Positions 47,692 to 60,070 of a stretch of 64,000 bases of DNA are shown here, one piece after another (position 1 is the stretch's first letter; each line of letters opens with the position of its first letter). Source of the DNA: Pseudomonadota bacterium (GTDB lineage: Bacteria; Pseudomonadota; Gammaproteobacteria; Steroidobacterales; Steroidobacteraceae); NCBI GenBank assembly GCA_021805865.1, contig JAJZDX010000012.1:1-64000 (forward strand). Direction: 5' to 3'. Under the pieces are notes generated by a model. That model was not told the DNA's origin. It did not search any database and saw only the letters and a program-made list of their open reading frames with translations. The translations under genes and the position numbers were made by a program.

Positions 47692-48609
47692 ATGGTTGGA
47701 CAACGGACGCTGAAGAATTCGATTCGCGCCACCGGCGTGGGGCTGCACACGGGCAAGAAGGTGCTGATGACCTTGCGTCCGGCGCCCGCCGAGTCGGGGA
47801 TCGTCTTCCGGCGCACCGACCTGCCACCGCCGGCCGAGGTGCGCGCCAACGCCGAGAACGTCGGCGACACGATGCTCGGCACGACGCTGTGCAAAGGCGA
47901 GACGCGTGTATCGACCGTGGAACACCTGCTGTCGGCCTTCGCCGGCCTCGGCATCGACAACGCGGTGGTGGAGCTCTCGGCCCCCGAGGTGCCCATCATG
48001 GACGGCAGCGCGGGCCCGTTCGTGTTTCTGCTGCAATCGGCCGGGATCGAGGAGCAGCATGTCCCGAAGCGCTTCATCCGCATCAAGAAGCGCCTGCGGG
48101 TCACCGACGGGGACAAGTGGGCCGAGTTCACCCCCTTCGACGGCTTCAAGGTCAATTTCGAGATCGAGTTCAACCACCCGCTGTTCAAGCGCCGCGCGCA
48201 GCGGGCCTCGATGGACTTCTCGACCACCTCGTTTCTGAAGGAGGTGAGCCGCGCACGCACGTTCGGGTTCCTGCGCGACCTCGAGACGCTGCGCGAGCGC
48301 AATCTCGCCCTCGGCGGCAATCTCGACAACGCCATCGTCCTCGATGACTTCCGGGTGTTGAACGAGGACGGCCTGCGCTACGAGGACGAATTCGTCAAGC
48401 ACAAGATCCTCGATGCGATCGGCGATCTGTACCTGCTCGGCCACGGCCTGGTCGGCGAGTTCAGCGGCTTCAAGTCCGGGCATGCGCTCAACAACAAGCT
48501 GCTGCGGGCGCTGAAGGCGGAGCCTGCCGCGTGGGAGGAAGTGGCGTTCGAGTCGTATGAGGAGGCGCCGATTTCCTACATCGAGGCGCCGGCGCTGCCC
48601 GCGGGGTAA
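47692..48609 (+). CDS. lpxC: UDP-3-O-acyl-N-acetylglucosamine deacetylase
   Basis: 305 aa zinc enzyme of the committed step of lipid A synthesis. QRTLK and TGVGLHTG at the N-terminus; zinc ligands H78 (STVEHL), H237 and D241 (HKILDAIGD); general base region [10 protein letters not shown] with H264. The ATG at 47692 matches the E. coli start; the longer frame crosses the hairpin region and is rejected. Position after ftsZ is standard. In E. coli its level is set by FtsH; the C-terminus here ends in APALPAG. Confidence 0.97.
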   Translation: MVGQRTLKNSIRATGVGLHTGKKVLMTLRPAPAESGIVFRRTDLPPPAEVRANAENVGDTMLGTTLCKGETRVSTVEHLLSAFAGLGIDNAVVELSAPEVPIMDGSAGPFVFLLQSAGIEEQHVPKRFIRIKKRLRVTDGDKWAEFTPFDGFKVNFEIEFNHPLFKRRAQRASMDFSTTSFLKEVSRARTFGFLRDLETLRERNLALGGNLDNAIVLDDFRVLNEDGLRYEDEFVKHKILDAIGDLYLLGHGLVGEFSGFKSGHALNNKLLRALKAEPAAWEEVAFESYEEAPISYIEAPALPAG

Positions 48610-48688
48610 GGCGACGCCCCGGCCAGGGAGCGCGGCTGCACGGCCGGATTCTGCAAACCGCCCCGGGGTTGGGACGGGCAGCGCCCGG

Positions 48689-49054
48689 TCAAGGTCGCGC
48701 CGCTGATTTTCCCGGCATCACTTTCACGCTCACCCGTTTGATGTTGGGATCGGCCTCGCGCACCGCGGGATCGAGCTCCTGCAGCGCATAGCGCAGCCGC
48801 GCCGACCAGGCGGCCGACTCGGCAAACACCGTCAACAGCCCGCCGCGCTGCACCGCGCCGGTGACCTGCCCGGCGAGCTGCGCCGGCAGCCGGGCCCCGA
48901 GCCAACTCAACCAGAACGCCTGCCGGGCGCCGAGGTCTGCGATCGGCGACAAAACCGGCGTGCGGGCCAGCAAATGTTTAATCGAGCGCATTGCCGTGTG
49001 ATCGGTTGCCGAACTCGGATTTTTCCGCTTGTGCCGATGGTGCATTTTGGGCAT
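48689..49054 (-). CDS. DUF721 protein, DciA-like
   Basis: 121 aa. The core from RSIKHLLAR to VSVKVMP matches DUF721, which includes DciA, the replicative-helicase loading/assisting protein of many bacteria that lack DnaC. In Pseudomonas the DciA gene lies in the same place between lpxC and secA. The start is uncertain: ATGs at 49054, 49045 and 48991 are possible, and the last gives the better family start without the His/Lys-rich extension. Divergent from the M23 gene. Confidence 0.75.
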   Translation of the reverse strand: MPKMHHRHKRKNPSSATDHTAMRSIKHLLARTPVLSPIADLGARQAFWLSWLGARLPAQLAGQVTGAVQRGGLLTVFAESAAWSARLRYALQELDPAVREADPNIKRVSVKVMPGKSAARP

Positions 49055-49115
49055 AGTCGCCCGTCAGGCCTGCAGCCGGACCCGGGCAGAAAGGCGAATC
49101 CAGGCGAGACGAAGT

Positions 49116-50222
49116 ATGACAGCGTGGTGCTCGGTGAAACAGGCTGCATTGCGTGCATGGCGTCTGCTGCGCTCGCAGCCGGCGAGCGCCCTCGCCTGGC
49201 TCGCCCGACTGCCCCCGTTCCGTCACGTCACGCTGAGCTCCGGCGCCCCCGGCCTGAGCGTGGTGCTCTTCTCGCGCGACGGGCGCTCCCGACTGCTCAA
49301 TGTCAATCTCCGCCACCCCCTGATCCTCTCCTGTGTGTCGGCGGTCATGCTGGCCGCGCTCGGCGCAGCCTTTGCGATCGGCTTGTCGCTCGGCCAGGGC
49401 CGCGATCTCGCCGTGGCGCAGACCGCTCACTGGATGGATGTCCTCGATCATCAGCGCGATGAGCTCGCCGATCTCAACACGCGCATGCACGCTCGCGCCG
49501 AGGCGCTCGCGATCCAGGTCGGCGATCTTCAGGCCCACATGATCCGCCTCGATGCGCTGGGCCGGCGCCTCACCGCCATGGCGGGACTGCCCGCCAACGA
49601 GTTCGATTTCGGCGAGGATCCCCCCATGGGCGGACCGGACACGGATGCTCCGGGAGCGGCATTCGGCATGCCGGGCCTCGCGCTGCTGCTGCGGCGCCTG
49701 AAGGGCCGGATCGAGCTGCGCAGCTCGCAGCTCTCGGCACTGGAGAACGTGCTGCTCTCCCGCAAGCTCAAGCAGGAGATCTACCCCGAGGGCCGCCCGG
49801 TGGACGTGGGCTGGATCTCCTCGCCCTTCGGCTGGCGCATCGACCCGCTCACCGGCAGGCCGGAGTTTCACGAGGGCATCGACTTCGCCGCCCCGATGGG
49901 CACCCCCATTCACGCGGTCGCCGCCGGTGTCGTGACTTGGGCGGCGCCGATGGAAGGGTACGGCAATATGGTCGAGATCAATGACGGCGAGGGCTACTCG
50001 ACGCTGTATGCCCATTCGGAGAAGCTCCTGGTGCACGCCGGCGAGACGGTCAAGCGGGGCGAGGTGATCGCCCTGGTGGGCTCGACCGGATGGTCGACCG
50101 GCCCGCACGTGCACTTCCAGGTGATGAGGAACGGACACCCGATCAACCCCAAGGCCTTCATCGGCCTGCACGCCCTGACGCTGGCCCAGGTGCTCAACGG
50201 CGCCCATCGCACGGGAAGCTAG
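49116..50222 (+). CDS. Membrane-anchored M23-family peptidase
   Basis: 368 aa. One transmembrane helix (about 69-90), a periplasmic coiled coil (about 100-160), and a C-terminal LytM/M23 domain with the complete zinc site (HEGIDFAAP and HVHF). It should cleave peptidoglycan crosslinks, or act as a regulator if autoinhibited by the coiled coil. The ATG at 49116 follows GGCGAG; a 29-residue longer frame overlaps the divergent gene. The same gene lies next to secA in Pseudomonas. Confidence 0.9.
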   Translation: MTAWCSVKQAALRAWRLLRSQPASALAWLARLPPFRHVTLSSGAPGLSVVLFSRDGRSRLLNVNLRHPLILSCVSAVMLAALGAAFAIGLSLGQGRDLAVAQTAHWMDVLDHQRDELADLNTRMHARAEALAIQVGDLQAHMIRLDALGRRLTAMAGLPANEFDFGEDPPMGGPDTDAPGAAFGMPGLALLLRRLKGRIELRSSQLSALENVLLSRKLKQEIYPEGRPVDVGWISSPFGWRIDPLTGRPEFHEGIDFAAPMGTPIHAVAAGVVTWAAPMEGYGNMVEINDGEGYSTLYAHSEKLLVHAGETVKRGEVIALVGSTGWSTGPHVHFQVMRNGHPINPKAFIGLHALTLAQVLNGAHRTGS

Positions 50223-50409
50223 GCGGGGCCCGCGGGTCCCGCGCGCCCCATCCCGCCGAGTCCGGCTCCAGATCCGAGCGGGCCGCTTGATTTTTCCCTC
50301 CCGGCCACCCATTAGGAGCATGAGCCCTGAGCGCGTAAAATGCCGGGCTTCGCCGTGCGGGCCCGGCCGGGGGCGGCGCACACCACAGTAAAGCAAAGCG
50401 AACCTCAAG

Positions 50410-53174
<2,765 letters not shown>

Positions 53175-53178
<4 letters not shown>

Positions 53179-53618
53179 GTCCGTCCCCGAGCACGGTGAG
53201 GGTGGTGGCGGCGGCGCTCTTCGCCGGCGGCCGCGTGCTGATCGCCGAGCGTCCCCACGGCAAGCCCCTGGCGGGGCGCTGGGAGTTCCCCGGCGGCAAG
53301 ATCGCCGGCGAGGAGACCGAGGAGCAGGCCCTGATGCGCGAGCTGCGCGAGGAGCTGGGAGTGGAGCTGCTTGAGGGGCGCCCCATGATGCGTCTCACGC
53401 ACCCTTACCCGGATCGCACGGTGGAGCTGTCGCTGTGGGTGGTCGAGCGCTTCCGCGGTGAGCCGCGGGGCCTGGAGGGTCAGGCACTGAAATGGGTCGA
53501 GCCGTCCCGGCTATTCGAGGAGGACATCCTGGAAGCGGACCGTCCCTTCATCGCCGCACTGGTAGAATGGGGGTCCACGTCCACTGTACGAAAGGATCCT
53601 CATGGCCGCCGAAAATGA
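53175..53618 (+). CDS. mutT: MutT-like Nudix hydrolase
   Basis: 147 aa. The full Nudix box GX5EX7REUXEEXGU is at about residues 40-62 (RELREELGV). In E. coli MutT sanitises 8-oxo-dGTP. The frame begins at a TTG overlapping the secA stop (TTGA); a GTG at 53196 is an equally reasonable start. secA-mutT adjacency is as in E. coli. The 8-oxo-dGTP role is inferred from family and place. Confidence 0.88.
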
Positions 53619-54006
53619 CCTTCCGGAGGTTCAGCTCGACTCGGCCAGTCTTTACCGGGAAGAGCTCTTCACCGACCGACGTGCCGGCTCCATCCGGCGG
53701 CTGACGCCGGTCACCCCGGGCGGCGCGCCCGATCCGTCGCGGCCCATGCTGTTCGCCGGCCAGACACAGCTGCTCACTCCCGCCGGCATCCTGCCGCTGA
53801 GTTTCGAGATCCCGGCGGCCACCCTGGAGGAAGCGCTGCAGAGGTTCCCCGAGGGCGTCAGGGGGGCGCTGGAGCAGGCCATCGATGAGGCACGGGAGAT
53901 GCGGCGCGAGGCCGCCTCGCGCATCGTGGTGCCGGAGGTTGGAGCGGGTGCGATCGGCCCCGGCGGGGGCGGGAGCCCGGGCGGCGGCAAGATCAAATTT
54001 CCGTAG
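53602..54006 (+). CDS. Hypothetical protein, Gly-rich C-terminus
   Basis: 134 aa, family not recognised. No signal or membrane helix. The middle ([22 protein letters not shown]) is hydrophobic and strand-like, followed by a charged helix ([10 protein letters not shown] to [10 protein letters not shown]), then a Gly/Pro-rich tail ending [13 protein letters not shown] about 8 bases before the ATG supports the start. Overlaps mutT by 17 bp and the convergent yacG by 14 bp. Codon usage looks like the neighbours. Confidence 0.7.
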   Translation: MAAENDLPEVQLDSASLYREELFTDRRAGSIRRLTPVTPGGAPDPSRPMLFAGQTQLLTPAGILPLSFEIPAATLEEALQRFPEGVRGALEQAIDEAREMRREAASRIVVPEVGAGAIGPGGGGSPGGGKIKFP

Positions 54007-54184
54007 AGCGATTCCGATCGGGCGAGGCCCCGGCCTCCCCCGGGGCTGCCTCGCCGGGGATGGCGTTTCGCTCCGTGAGCCAGGCGCCGAGGTCGATCAG
54101 GCGGCAGCGCTCGCTGCAGAAGGGCCGCAACGGCGCCTCGGACCACTCGATCTCACGCCGGCAGGTGGGGCATTTGACCCGCAT
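53993..54184 (-). CDS. yacG: DNA gyrase inhibitor YacG (zinc-binding)
   Basis: 63 aa. One zinc site, CPTC near residue 5 and [14 protein letters not shown] near 22, exactly the YacG pattern. In E. coli YacG binds GyrB and inhibits gyrase. The C-terminal third is variable. Order coaE-zapD-yacG (minus) is conserved. The last bases overlap the convergent hypothetical gene. Confidence 0.92.
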   Translation of the reverse strand: MRVKCPTCRREIEWSEAPLRPFCSERCRLIDLGAWLTERNAIPGEAAPGEAGASPDRNRSTEI

Positions 54185-54196
54185 CCGGGCGTTCCC

Positions 54197-55024
54197 CTAG
54201 GAGCAGGTGGTCAGCAGGAACGACACATCCTCTGCGGTCTGGACGGCCCGTTCGGACAGTCCTTTCCATTGGAGAAAGCGCACGTTGCAGCGGTGATGGC
54301 TGCCGCTCACCTCCGGGTACAGGCCGCTCTCGGCCGCCAGCGCGATGCGCAGCAGCTGCAGGGGGTTGTCCCGGTCGAAGGTGATGGTCATGGACCCCGC
54401 CTGTGCGCACTCCCGCCGGCTGCGGCCGAACTGGCGGGTCAGCCACAGCAGCTCCGCCACCGCATCGCACAGGGGCCGAAGCAACGCCAGCCACTGGCTG
54501 AAGGCGTGCGTGCGCGTCTCGCCGGACTCGGACAGCCAGTAGAGGTAGGCCGGCAGGTCGAAATCGCAGGTGCCGCCGGGGATGGCGCTGCGGTGCTTGA
54601 TGGCGTTCAGGAATTCCGAGTCCCGCAGCGGCTGCTGGCAGGCGACGCCCGCGCTCAGCAGCTCGGTGCGCAGCCGGCCGAGGTTGCCGATGAAGGACTC
54701 GAGCCGCTTGGGGTCGACGCCGGGCTTGGCCTGGTACTCGCCGAGCAGCGCCAGCTGGCGCTCGATCTCCTTCAGCGCATCCGAGCGCAGGTCGCCGCGC
54801 GAGATGATGGCGAGGATGTCGATGAGGCTTTCCACGGCCGCCCGGCTCCCCCAGGGGGTGCCGCTCTCGTTGTGATACAGCGCCTGGTTGTAGAGGAAGT
54901 CGAGCCTGAGGAAGGTGCGCATCCGCTCATTGAGCGGCTGCTCGAAGATCACGGTGCGGCCGCTCGCCTGGGGTGCGGCCGGGGGTTTGAGGGGTGCCGC
55001 GGTATCGGCGATTTCGGTAGCCAT
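54197..55024 (-). CDS. zapD: Cell division protein ZapD
   Basis: 275 aa all-helical protein that bundles FtsZ filaments through the FtsZ C-terminal peptide. Typical segments are FEQPLNERMRTFLRLDFL, DILAIISRGDLRSD and the C-terminal CNVRFLQW. A 25-residue Ala/Pro-rich N-terminal extension precedes the conserved start. Lies 12 bp upstream of yacG. Confidence 0.93.
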   Translation of the reverse strand: MATEIADTAAPLKPPAAPQASGRTVIFEQPLNERMRTFLRLDFLYNQALYHNESGTPWGSRAAVESLIDILAIISRGDLRSDALKEIERQLALLGEYQAKPGVDPKRLESFIGNLGRLRTELLSAGVACQQPLRDSEFLNAIKHRSAIPGGTCDFDLPAYLYWLSESGETRTHAFSQWLALLRPLCDAVAELLWLTRQFGRSRRECAQAGSMTITFDRDNPLQLLRIALAAESGLYPEVSGSHHRCNVRFLQWKGLSERAVQTAEDVSFLLTTCS

Positions 55025-55191
55025 AGTGGCTGGCTATTGTGCGCGACATCGGCGCGTCGCGTAAACGTCCGATTCATGCGACGGAGGAATGTTTTTTTCG
55101 ATCCGACCGGAATTCGGCGGCTGGAGCGTTTCCCACTGTCCCGCACGGCCCGTTCGGCGCGGTGCACCGACTCTTGCTCTCGGAGCGCCCG

Positions 55192-55212
55192 AAAAAAAAC
55201 CGCTCCGCGGTC
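55192..55212 (-). terminator. Possible intrinsic terminator of coaE
   Basis: On the minus strand ACCGC-GGA-GCGGT is followed by a run of T (eight A on the plus strand at 55192-55199). The stem is only 5-6 bp, but the U-tract is long and it lies 17 bases past the coaE stop. The rest of 55025-55228 shows no gene; another T-run near 55089 on the plus strand has only a weak stem in front of it. Confidence 0.55.
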
Positions 55213-55228
55213 GCGCTCCGCCCGCCCC

Positions 55229-55840
55229 CTAGGCCTTCCCGGCGAGCTCGAGATAACGCCGGTGCAGCGCCGAGACCTGGTCTTGAAGCGAGGCGATATC
55301 GGATTCGTTGCGGATGACGTCGTGGGCGGCCTTCAGCCGTGCCGCGCGGGAGGTCTGAGCGTTGAGGATGGCCTGTGCGTGCTCCAGCGTGGAGCCGTCC
55401 CGAGCCTGCAGCCGCTGGATCTGCAGCTCTTCCGGGCAGTCAACGACCAGGACCCGCTCGACCCGCGAGCCCAGGCCCTTTTCCACCAGCAGGGGGATCA
55501 CGAGGATTTGATACGGGCCGCCGGCGGCAGCCGAGAGCGCCTCGACGGCCGTGCCGATGGCCGGATGGGTGAGCGCCTCGAGATCGGTGCGGGCCTTGGG
55601 GTCGGAGAAGACGATCTCGCGCAGCTTCGGCCGGTCGAGGTGCCCATCGGGCGTCAGGATGCCTTTCCCGAAGCGCTCCACCAGGCGCTCGAGCGGCGGC
55701 TGGCCGGGCTCGACCACCTCGCGGGCGATCCGGTCGGTATCGATGATGGGCACGCCGAGCGCACCGAAGAGCCTGGCCACCGTGGACTTGCCGCTCGCGA
55801 TGCCTCCGGTGAGGCCGATGTGCGGGATTTTCGGGGTCAT
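55229..55840 (-). CDS. coaE: Dephospho-CoA kinase
   Basis: 203 aa. Walker A GLTGGIASGKST at residues 8-19, DTDRIAREVV, and the lid segment with VVDCPEELQIQRLQARDG. Last step of CoA synthesis. The ATG at 55840 gives the family start and length; a 21-codon longer frame is rejected. It lies within the pilD-coaE-zapD-yacG run found in many gammaproteobacteria. Confidence 0.95.
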   Translation of the reverse strand: MTPKIPHIGLTGGIASGKSTVARLFGALGVPIIDTDRIAREVVEPGQPPLERLVERFGKGILTPDGHLDRPKLREIVFSDPKARTDLEALTHPAIGTAVEALSAAAGGPYQILVIPLLVEKGLGSRVERVLVVDCPEELQIQRLQARDGSTLEHAQAILNAQTSRAARLKAAHDVIRNESDIASLQDQVSALHRRYLELAGKA

Positions 55841-55927
55841 GCTGTGGTCAGGCGCGGCGCGCAGCACTTGCGAGGCCTGCCAAACCTGCAGCGGCGCGAG
55901 CACACGCCGGGAAAACTGGACATTGGG

Positions 55928-56839
55928 TTACCTTGCGAATAGTCCCAGGTAGCCGCTCACCAGCGGCTGGCCGAACATCAGCATGAGCCAGCCGGCCGCC
56001 GCCAGGAACGGTCCGAAGGCGATGGGTGCGGCGCGGCTGCGTCCGCGCACCGCCATCAGCACGATGCCCGTCACTGCACCGACGGCGGCGGCGATCAGCA
56101 CGACCGGCAGCAGCATACGCCACCCGAGCCAGGCTCCGAGCGCCGCCAGCAGCTTGAAGTCTCCGTAGCCCATTCCCTCCCGGGCGGTGAGCGCCCGGAA
56201 CAGATGATAGACGCTCCAGAGGCTCGCGTAACCTGCGGCCGCCCCGATCAGGCTGGCCCGCGGGTCCACGGGGATCGGCGCCCCGCCCGGGCCGGGAGCG
56301 AACAGGCTGAGCACCAGGCCCATCCACATGAGCGGCAGGGTGAGGCTGTCGGGCAGCAGCTGATGGTCGATGTCGATGCCGGCGAGCGCCACCAGGAACC
56401 AGGTGAATGCGAGCGCCGCGAGCGAGGGCCAGCCGAAGCCGAGCTTCCAGGCAACGAGCGCCGAGAGCAGCCCGGTGAGGGCCTCGACCAGCGGGTAGCG
56501 CAGGCGGATGCGCGCCCCGCACTTCGCGCACCGGCCGCGCAGGAAGAGATAGCTCAGGATGGGGATGTTCTCGAGGGCGCCGATCGGGGCCTTGCAGGCG
56601 GGGCAGGCGGAGCGGGGAACGACGAGGTCGTAGCGCCCGGCCGGCTCGCGGATCGCGCCCGGCTCGCCGGCCGCCTCCCCGGATTGCAGCTCCGCGTACT
56701 GCTCGCGCCACTGCCGCTCCATCATGATGGGCAGGCGGTGGATGACCACGTTGAGGAAGCTGCCCACGAGGAGACCCAGCACCAGGCACAGGCCGGTGTA
56801 GAGCGCGGGCGAGGCGGCGAGCAGTTGGATCAGCGACAC
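55928..56839 (-). CDS. pilD: Type IV prepilin peptidase / N-methyltransferase
   Basis: 303 aa, about eight membrane helices. Two CXXC pairs form the cytosolic zinc site (CPACK and CAKCG, about residues 79-107). The aspartyl protease residues are in GIDIDHQLLPD and GMGYGDFKLL. Cleaves the leaders of the two pilins encoded upstream, and methylates the new Phe. Confidence 0.95.
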   Translation of the reverse strand: MSLIQLLAASPALYTGLCLVLGLLVGSFLNVVIHRLPIMMERQWREQYAELQSGEAAGEPGAIREPAGRYDLVVPRSACPACKAPIGALENIPILSYLFLRGRCAKCGARIRLRYPLVEALTGLLSALVAWKLGFGWPSLAALAFTWFLVALAGIDIDHQLLPDSLTLPLMWMGLVLSLFAPGPGGAPIPVDPRASLIGAAAGYASLWSVYHLFRALTAREGMGYGDFKLLAALGAWLGWRMLLPVVLIAAAVGAVTGIVLMAVRGRSRAAPIAFGPFLAAAGWLMLMFGQPLVSGYLGLFAR

Positions 56840-56890
56840 GAGAAAGCCTCGGTCGCGGGTACGCGGGGGATGATCGGAAGCTCCCTTCGA

Positions 56891-58126
56891 TCAGCCGACG
56901 ACGTCGCCGAGGTGGAAGATCGGCAGGTACATGGCGATCACCAGGCTGCCGACGATCACGCCGAGGATCACCATGATCAGCGGCTCGAGCAGGCTCGACA
57001 TGCTGTCCACCGCGTTGTCCACCTCGGCCTCGTAGAACGTGGCGACCTTGCTCGCCATCTCATCGAGCGAGCCCGCCTCCTCGCCCACCGCGATCATCTG
57101 CACCACCATGTTGGGGAAGATGTTCTGGGCCTCCATGGCGCGCTGCAGGCGCTGGCCGGCGGCGACCTCGTCGCGCATCTTCAAGACCGCATTCTCGTAG
57201 ATGATGTTGCCGCAGGCGCCGGCGACGGATTCCAGCGCCTCGACCAGCGGCACGCCGGCGGCGAACATGGTGGCGAGAGTGCGTGCATAGCGCGAAATGG
57301 CCGCCTTGTTGAGGATGGGGCCGATGATGGGGATCTTGAGCGAGAGCCGATCGAGCACCTCGCGAAGCTTCCGTGAGCGCCTGTAGAAGTGGTGAAAGAT
57401 CACCGCGCCGATGCCGATCAGGATCGCGAGCCAGACGCCCTGGTGCTGCACGATCTGCGAGATGTGGATGACGAACATCGTGAAGGCCGGCAGGTTGGCG
57501 CCGAATCCCTTGAACAGCCCCTGGAACTCCGGGATCACGTAGATCATCAGGATGAGCGTGACGATGAACGCCACGCTCAGCACCGCGGCCGGATAGAAGA
57601 GCGCCTTCTTGACCTTCTTCTTGGTGGCCTCCGACTTCTCCTTGTAGGTGGCGATCTTGTCGAGCAGGGTATCGAGCGCGCCCGCCTGCTCGCCGGCGCG
57701 CACCAGGTTGACGTACAGATCATCGAAGTACAGCGGATGCTTGGCGAGCGCCTCGTACAGCGAGCTGCCGGACTCGATATCCGCCTTGATGGCGAGGATG
57801 AGCTTGCGGACGGAGGGCTTGTCGACGCCGCTCGCCACGATCTCGAAGGACTGCACCATGGGGATGCCGGCGACCAGCATGGTCGAGAGCTGGCGGCTGA
57901 ATATGGCGATGTCCGCAGGCCTCACCCGGCCGCCCTTCATGCTCTCGCGCTGCTTGCGGGCCCGCGAGAGCGCGATGCCCTGGCGGCGCAGGTCCGCCCG
58001 CAGCGCCGCCTCATCGATGGCGCTGGCCGTGCCCTTGACGCGCTGGCCGCGCTTGTCGCGGCCCTCCCAGGTGAAGAGGGACTCGGCTTTCTGGGCTTTG
58101 AGGGTGGCGGTGGCGACCGTGGCCAT
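56891..58126 (-). CDS. pilC: Type IV pilus inner-membrane platform protein
   Basis: 411 aa with two GspF-type domains (about 75-200 and 275-400) and three membrane helices. Signatures FSRQLSTMLVAGIPMVQS, and the second-domain ARTLATMFAAGVPLVEAL repeat. Works with PilB to add or remove pilin subunits. 15 bp downstream of pilB and 51 bp upstream of pilD. Confidence 0.95.
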   Translation of the reverse strand: MATVATATLKAQKAESLFTWEGRDKRGQRVKGTASAIDEAALRADLRRQGIALSRARKQRESMKGGRVRPADIAIFSRQLSTMLVAGIPMVQSFEIVASGVDKPSVRKLILAIKADIESGSSLYEALAKHPLYFDDLYVNLVRAGEQAGALDTLLDKIATYKEKSEATKKKVKKALFYPAAVLSVAFIVTLILMIYVIPEFQGLFKGFGANLPAFTMFVIHISQIVQHQGVWLAILIGIGAVIFHHFYRRSRKLREVLDRLSLKIPIIGPILNKAAISRYARTLATMFAAGVPLVEALESVAGACGNIIYENAVLKMRDEVAAGQRLQRAMEAQNIFPNMVVQMIAVGEEAGSLDEMASKVATFYEAEVDNAVDSMSSLLEPLIMVILGVIVGSLVIAMYLPIFHLGDVVG

Positions 58127-58141
58127 GGCGTGTGTCCCGCG

Positions 58142-59878
58142 TCAGTCGATGGTGACGCTGTTGATTTCCTCGAGGCTGGTGATGCCCGCCTTCACCTTCT
58201 CCAGGCCCGCCCGGCGCAGGTCCCAGATGCCCTCGCGGGCGGCCTGCTCGCCGATTTGCAGGGCATTGCCGTCGGCGAGGATGATGTGGGCGATCGCCGG
58301 GCTGACGGGCATGACCTGGTAGATGCCCGTGCGGCCCTTGTAGCCATCGGTGCAATTGGAGCAGCCCACCGGTCCGAAGAGCTTCATGCCCCCGTGCGCA
58401 TCCTCTTCGGTGAAGCCTTCCTTGAGCAGCGCCTCCGCCGGCACGTCGAGCGGCTGCTTGCACTGGGTGCAGAGCTTGCGCGCCAGGCGCTGGGCGATGA
58501 TGAGGTTCACCGAGGTCGCGATGGCGTAGGGCTTCACCCCCATGTCCACCATGCGTGTCAAGGTCTGCGGCGCGTCGTTCGTGTGCAGTGTCGAGAGCAC
58601 CAGGTGTCCGGTCTGGGCGGCCTTGATGGCGATCTCCGCCGTCTCGAGGTCGCGGATCTCGCCGACCATGATCACGTCGGGGTCCTGGCGCAGGAAGGAG
58701 CGCATGGCCGCGGCGAAGGTCAGGCCCACCTTGGGGTTGACGTTGACCTGGTTGACGCCGGGCAGGTTGATTTCCGCCGGATCCTCCGCGGTGGAGATGT
58801 TGGTGCCCTCGCGGTTGAGGATGTTGAGACCGGTATAGAGCGAGACGGTCTTGCCGCTGCCCGTGGGGCCGGTGACCAGGATCATGCCCTGGGGCTTCTC
58901 CAGATACTCCTCGTAGAGGGCTTTCTGGAAGGGCTCATAGCCCAGCGAGTCGATGCCCAGCATGGCCTGCGAGGGATCGAGGATGCGCAGCACGATCTTC
59001 TCGCCGAAGAGCGTGGGGCAGGTGCTGACACGGAAGTCGATGGACCGCGTCTTCGACAGGCGCATCTTGATGCGTCCGTCCTGAGGCACGCGCCGCTCCG
59101 CGATGTCGAGCCGCGACATGACCTTCAGGCGCGCGGCCAGCTTGCCGCCGAGCTGCGCGGGAGGCTGGGCAATTTCCTTCAGCACGCCGTCCATGCGCAG
59201 GCGCACCCGGTAGGTCTTCTCGTACGGCTCGAAGTGGATGTCCGAGGCGCCGCGGCGGATGGCGTCCAGCATCACCTTGTTGACGAAGCGGACGATGGGG
59301 GCGTCTTCGACGTCCTGGTCGGTCTTGTCCTCGATCTCGTCGGCCGCACCGACATCGAGCGTCTCGAGACCGACGTCCGTGTCCGAGGTGAGCTGGCTGA
59401 TCTGGTTGTCGACCTGCTCCAGGGCCTGGTCGATGGCCTTCTGCAGCTTGTCGTCCTCGACGACGACGACCTCGACGCCGAGGCCGCTCTGGAACTTGAT
59501 CTCATCGACCGCGTGCAGATGCGTGGGATCGGCCACGCCGAGGAAGAGCTTCTTGCCGCGCCGGTACAGCGGCAGCATCCGATGCCTGGCGAGCAGCTTG
59601 TCGCTCACCACCTTCAGGGTTTCCAGGTCCGGAGTGACCGCGTCCAGGTCGAGGAGCGGCACGCCGAATTCGTTGGCGGCGGCCACGGCGATCTCTCGCG
59701 CATTTGCCGCCCCCGTCTCGACCAGCTGGCTGACGAGGGTGATCTTGCGCTCCTGGGCGGCGTTCATGGCCTCGAGCATGGCCGCCTCGTCCACCACCCC
59801 GTCCAGGACCAGGCGCTGGGGCAGGCCCCCGAGCCCGGCGCGCAGGCCGCCGACCGCGACAGAAACCGTTTCGTTCAT
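58142..59878 (-). CDS. pilB: Type IV pilus assembly ATPase
   Basis: 578 aa. N-terminal MshEN-type domain (about 1-150), Walker A GPTGSGKT (337-344), Walker B DVIMVGEIRD, and a C-terminal tetracysteine zinc site (CTQCKQPL and CSNC). The acidic stretch around 165-190 is a linker. Powers pilus extension. The ATG at 59878 gives the usual length; a 36-codon longer frame is rejected. The 192-bp gap to the pilin gene shows no clear promoter. Confidence 0.95.
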   Translation of the reverse strand: MNETVSVAVGGLRAGLGGLPQRLVLDGVVDEAAMLEAMNAAQERKITLVSQLVETGAANAREIAVAAANEFGVPLLDLDAVTPDLETLKVVSDKLLARHRMLPLYRRGKKLFLGVADPTHLHAVDEIKFQSGLGVEVVVVEDDKLQKAIDQALEQVDNQISQLTSDTDVGLETLDVGAADEIEDKTDQDVEDAPIVRFVNKVMLDAIRRGASDIHFEPYEKTYRVRLRMDGVLKEIAQPPAQLGGKLAARLKVMSRLDIAERRVPQDGRIKMRLSKTRSIDFRVSTCPTLFGEKIVLRILDPSQAMLGIDSLGYEPFQKALYEEYLEKPQGMILVTGPTGSGKTVSLYTGLNILNREGTNISTAEDPAEINLPGVNQVNVNPKVGLTFAAAMRSFLRQDPDVIMVGEIRDLETAEIAIKAAQTGHLVLSTLHTNDAPQTLTRMVDMGVKPYAIATSVNLIIAQRLARKLCTQCKQPLDVPAEALLKEGFTEEDAHGGMKLFGPVGCSNCTDGYKGRTGIYQVMPVSPAIAHIILADGNALQIGEQAAREGIWDLRRAGLEKVKAGITSLEEINSVTID

Positions 59879-60070
59879 GGACTTAACTGAGCGAGGCCCG
59901 ACCCCTAGATCTTCAAGTGTACCCAAGCCAGCCCGGGCGGCAATGCAAAATCGCCCTGGATGCTGGCACACCCGGCGCGGGGGCACCGTGACCCTGCTCC
60001 CAGAACGGGACGGCCTGTCTGCCCGGTTGGCGGCAGTGATGCGAGGGAGGCGCAGCGCCGAAGCGGAAGC

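Noticed and set aside
46060-48483. 807-codon minus-strand frame opposite ftsZ and lpxC
   Set aside because: Spans two certain genes and their intergenic hairpins; typical third-position GC shadow.
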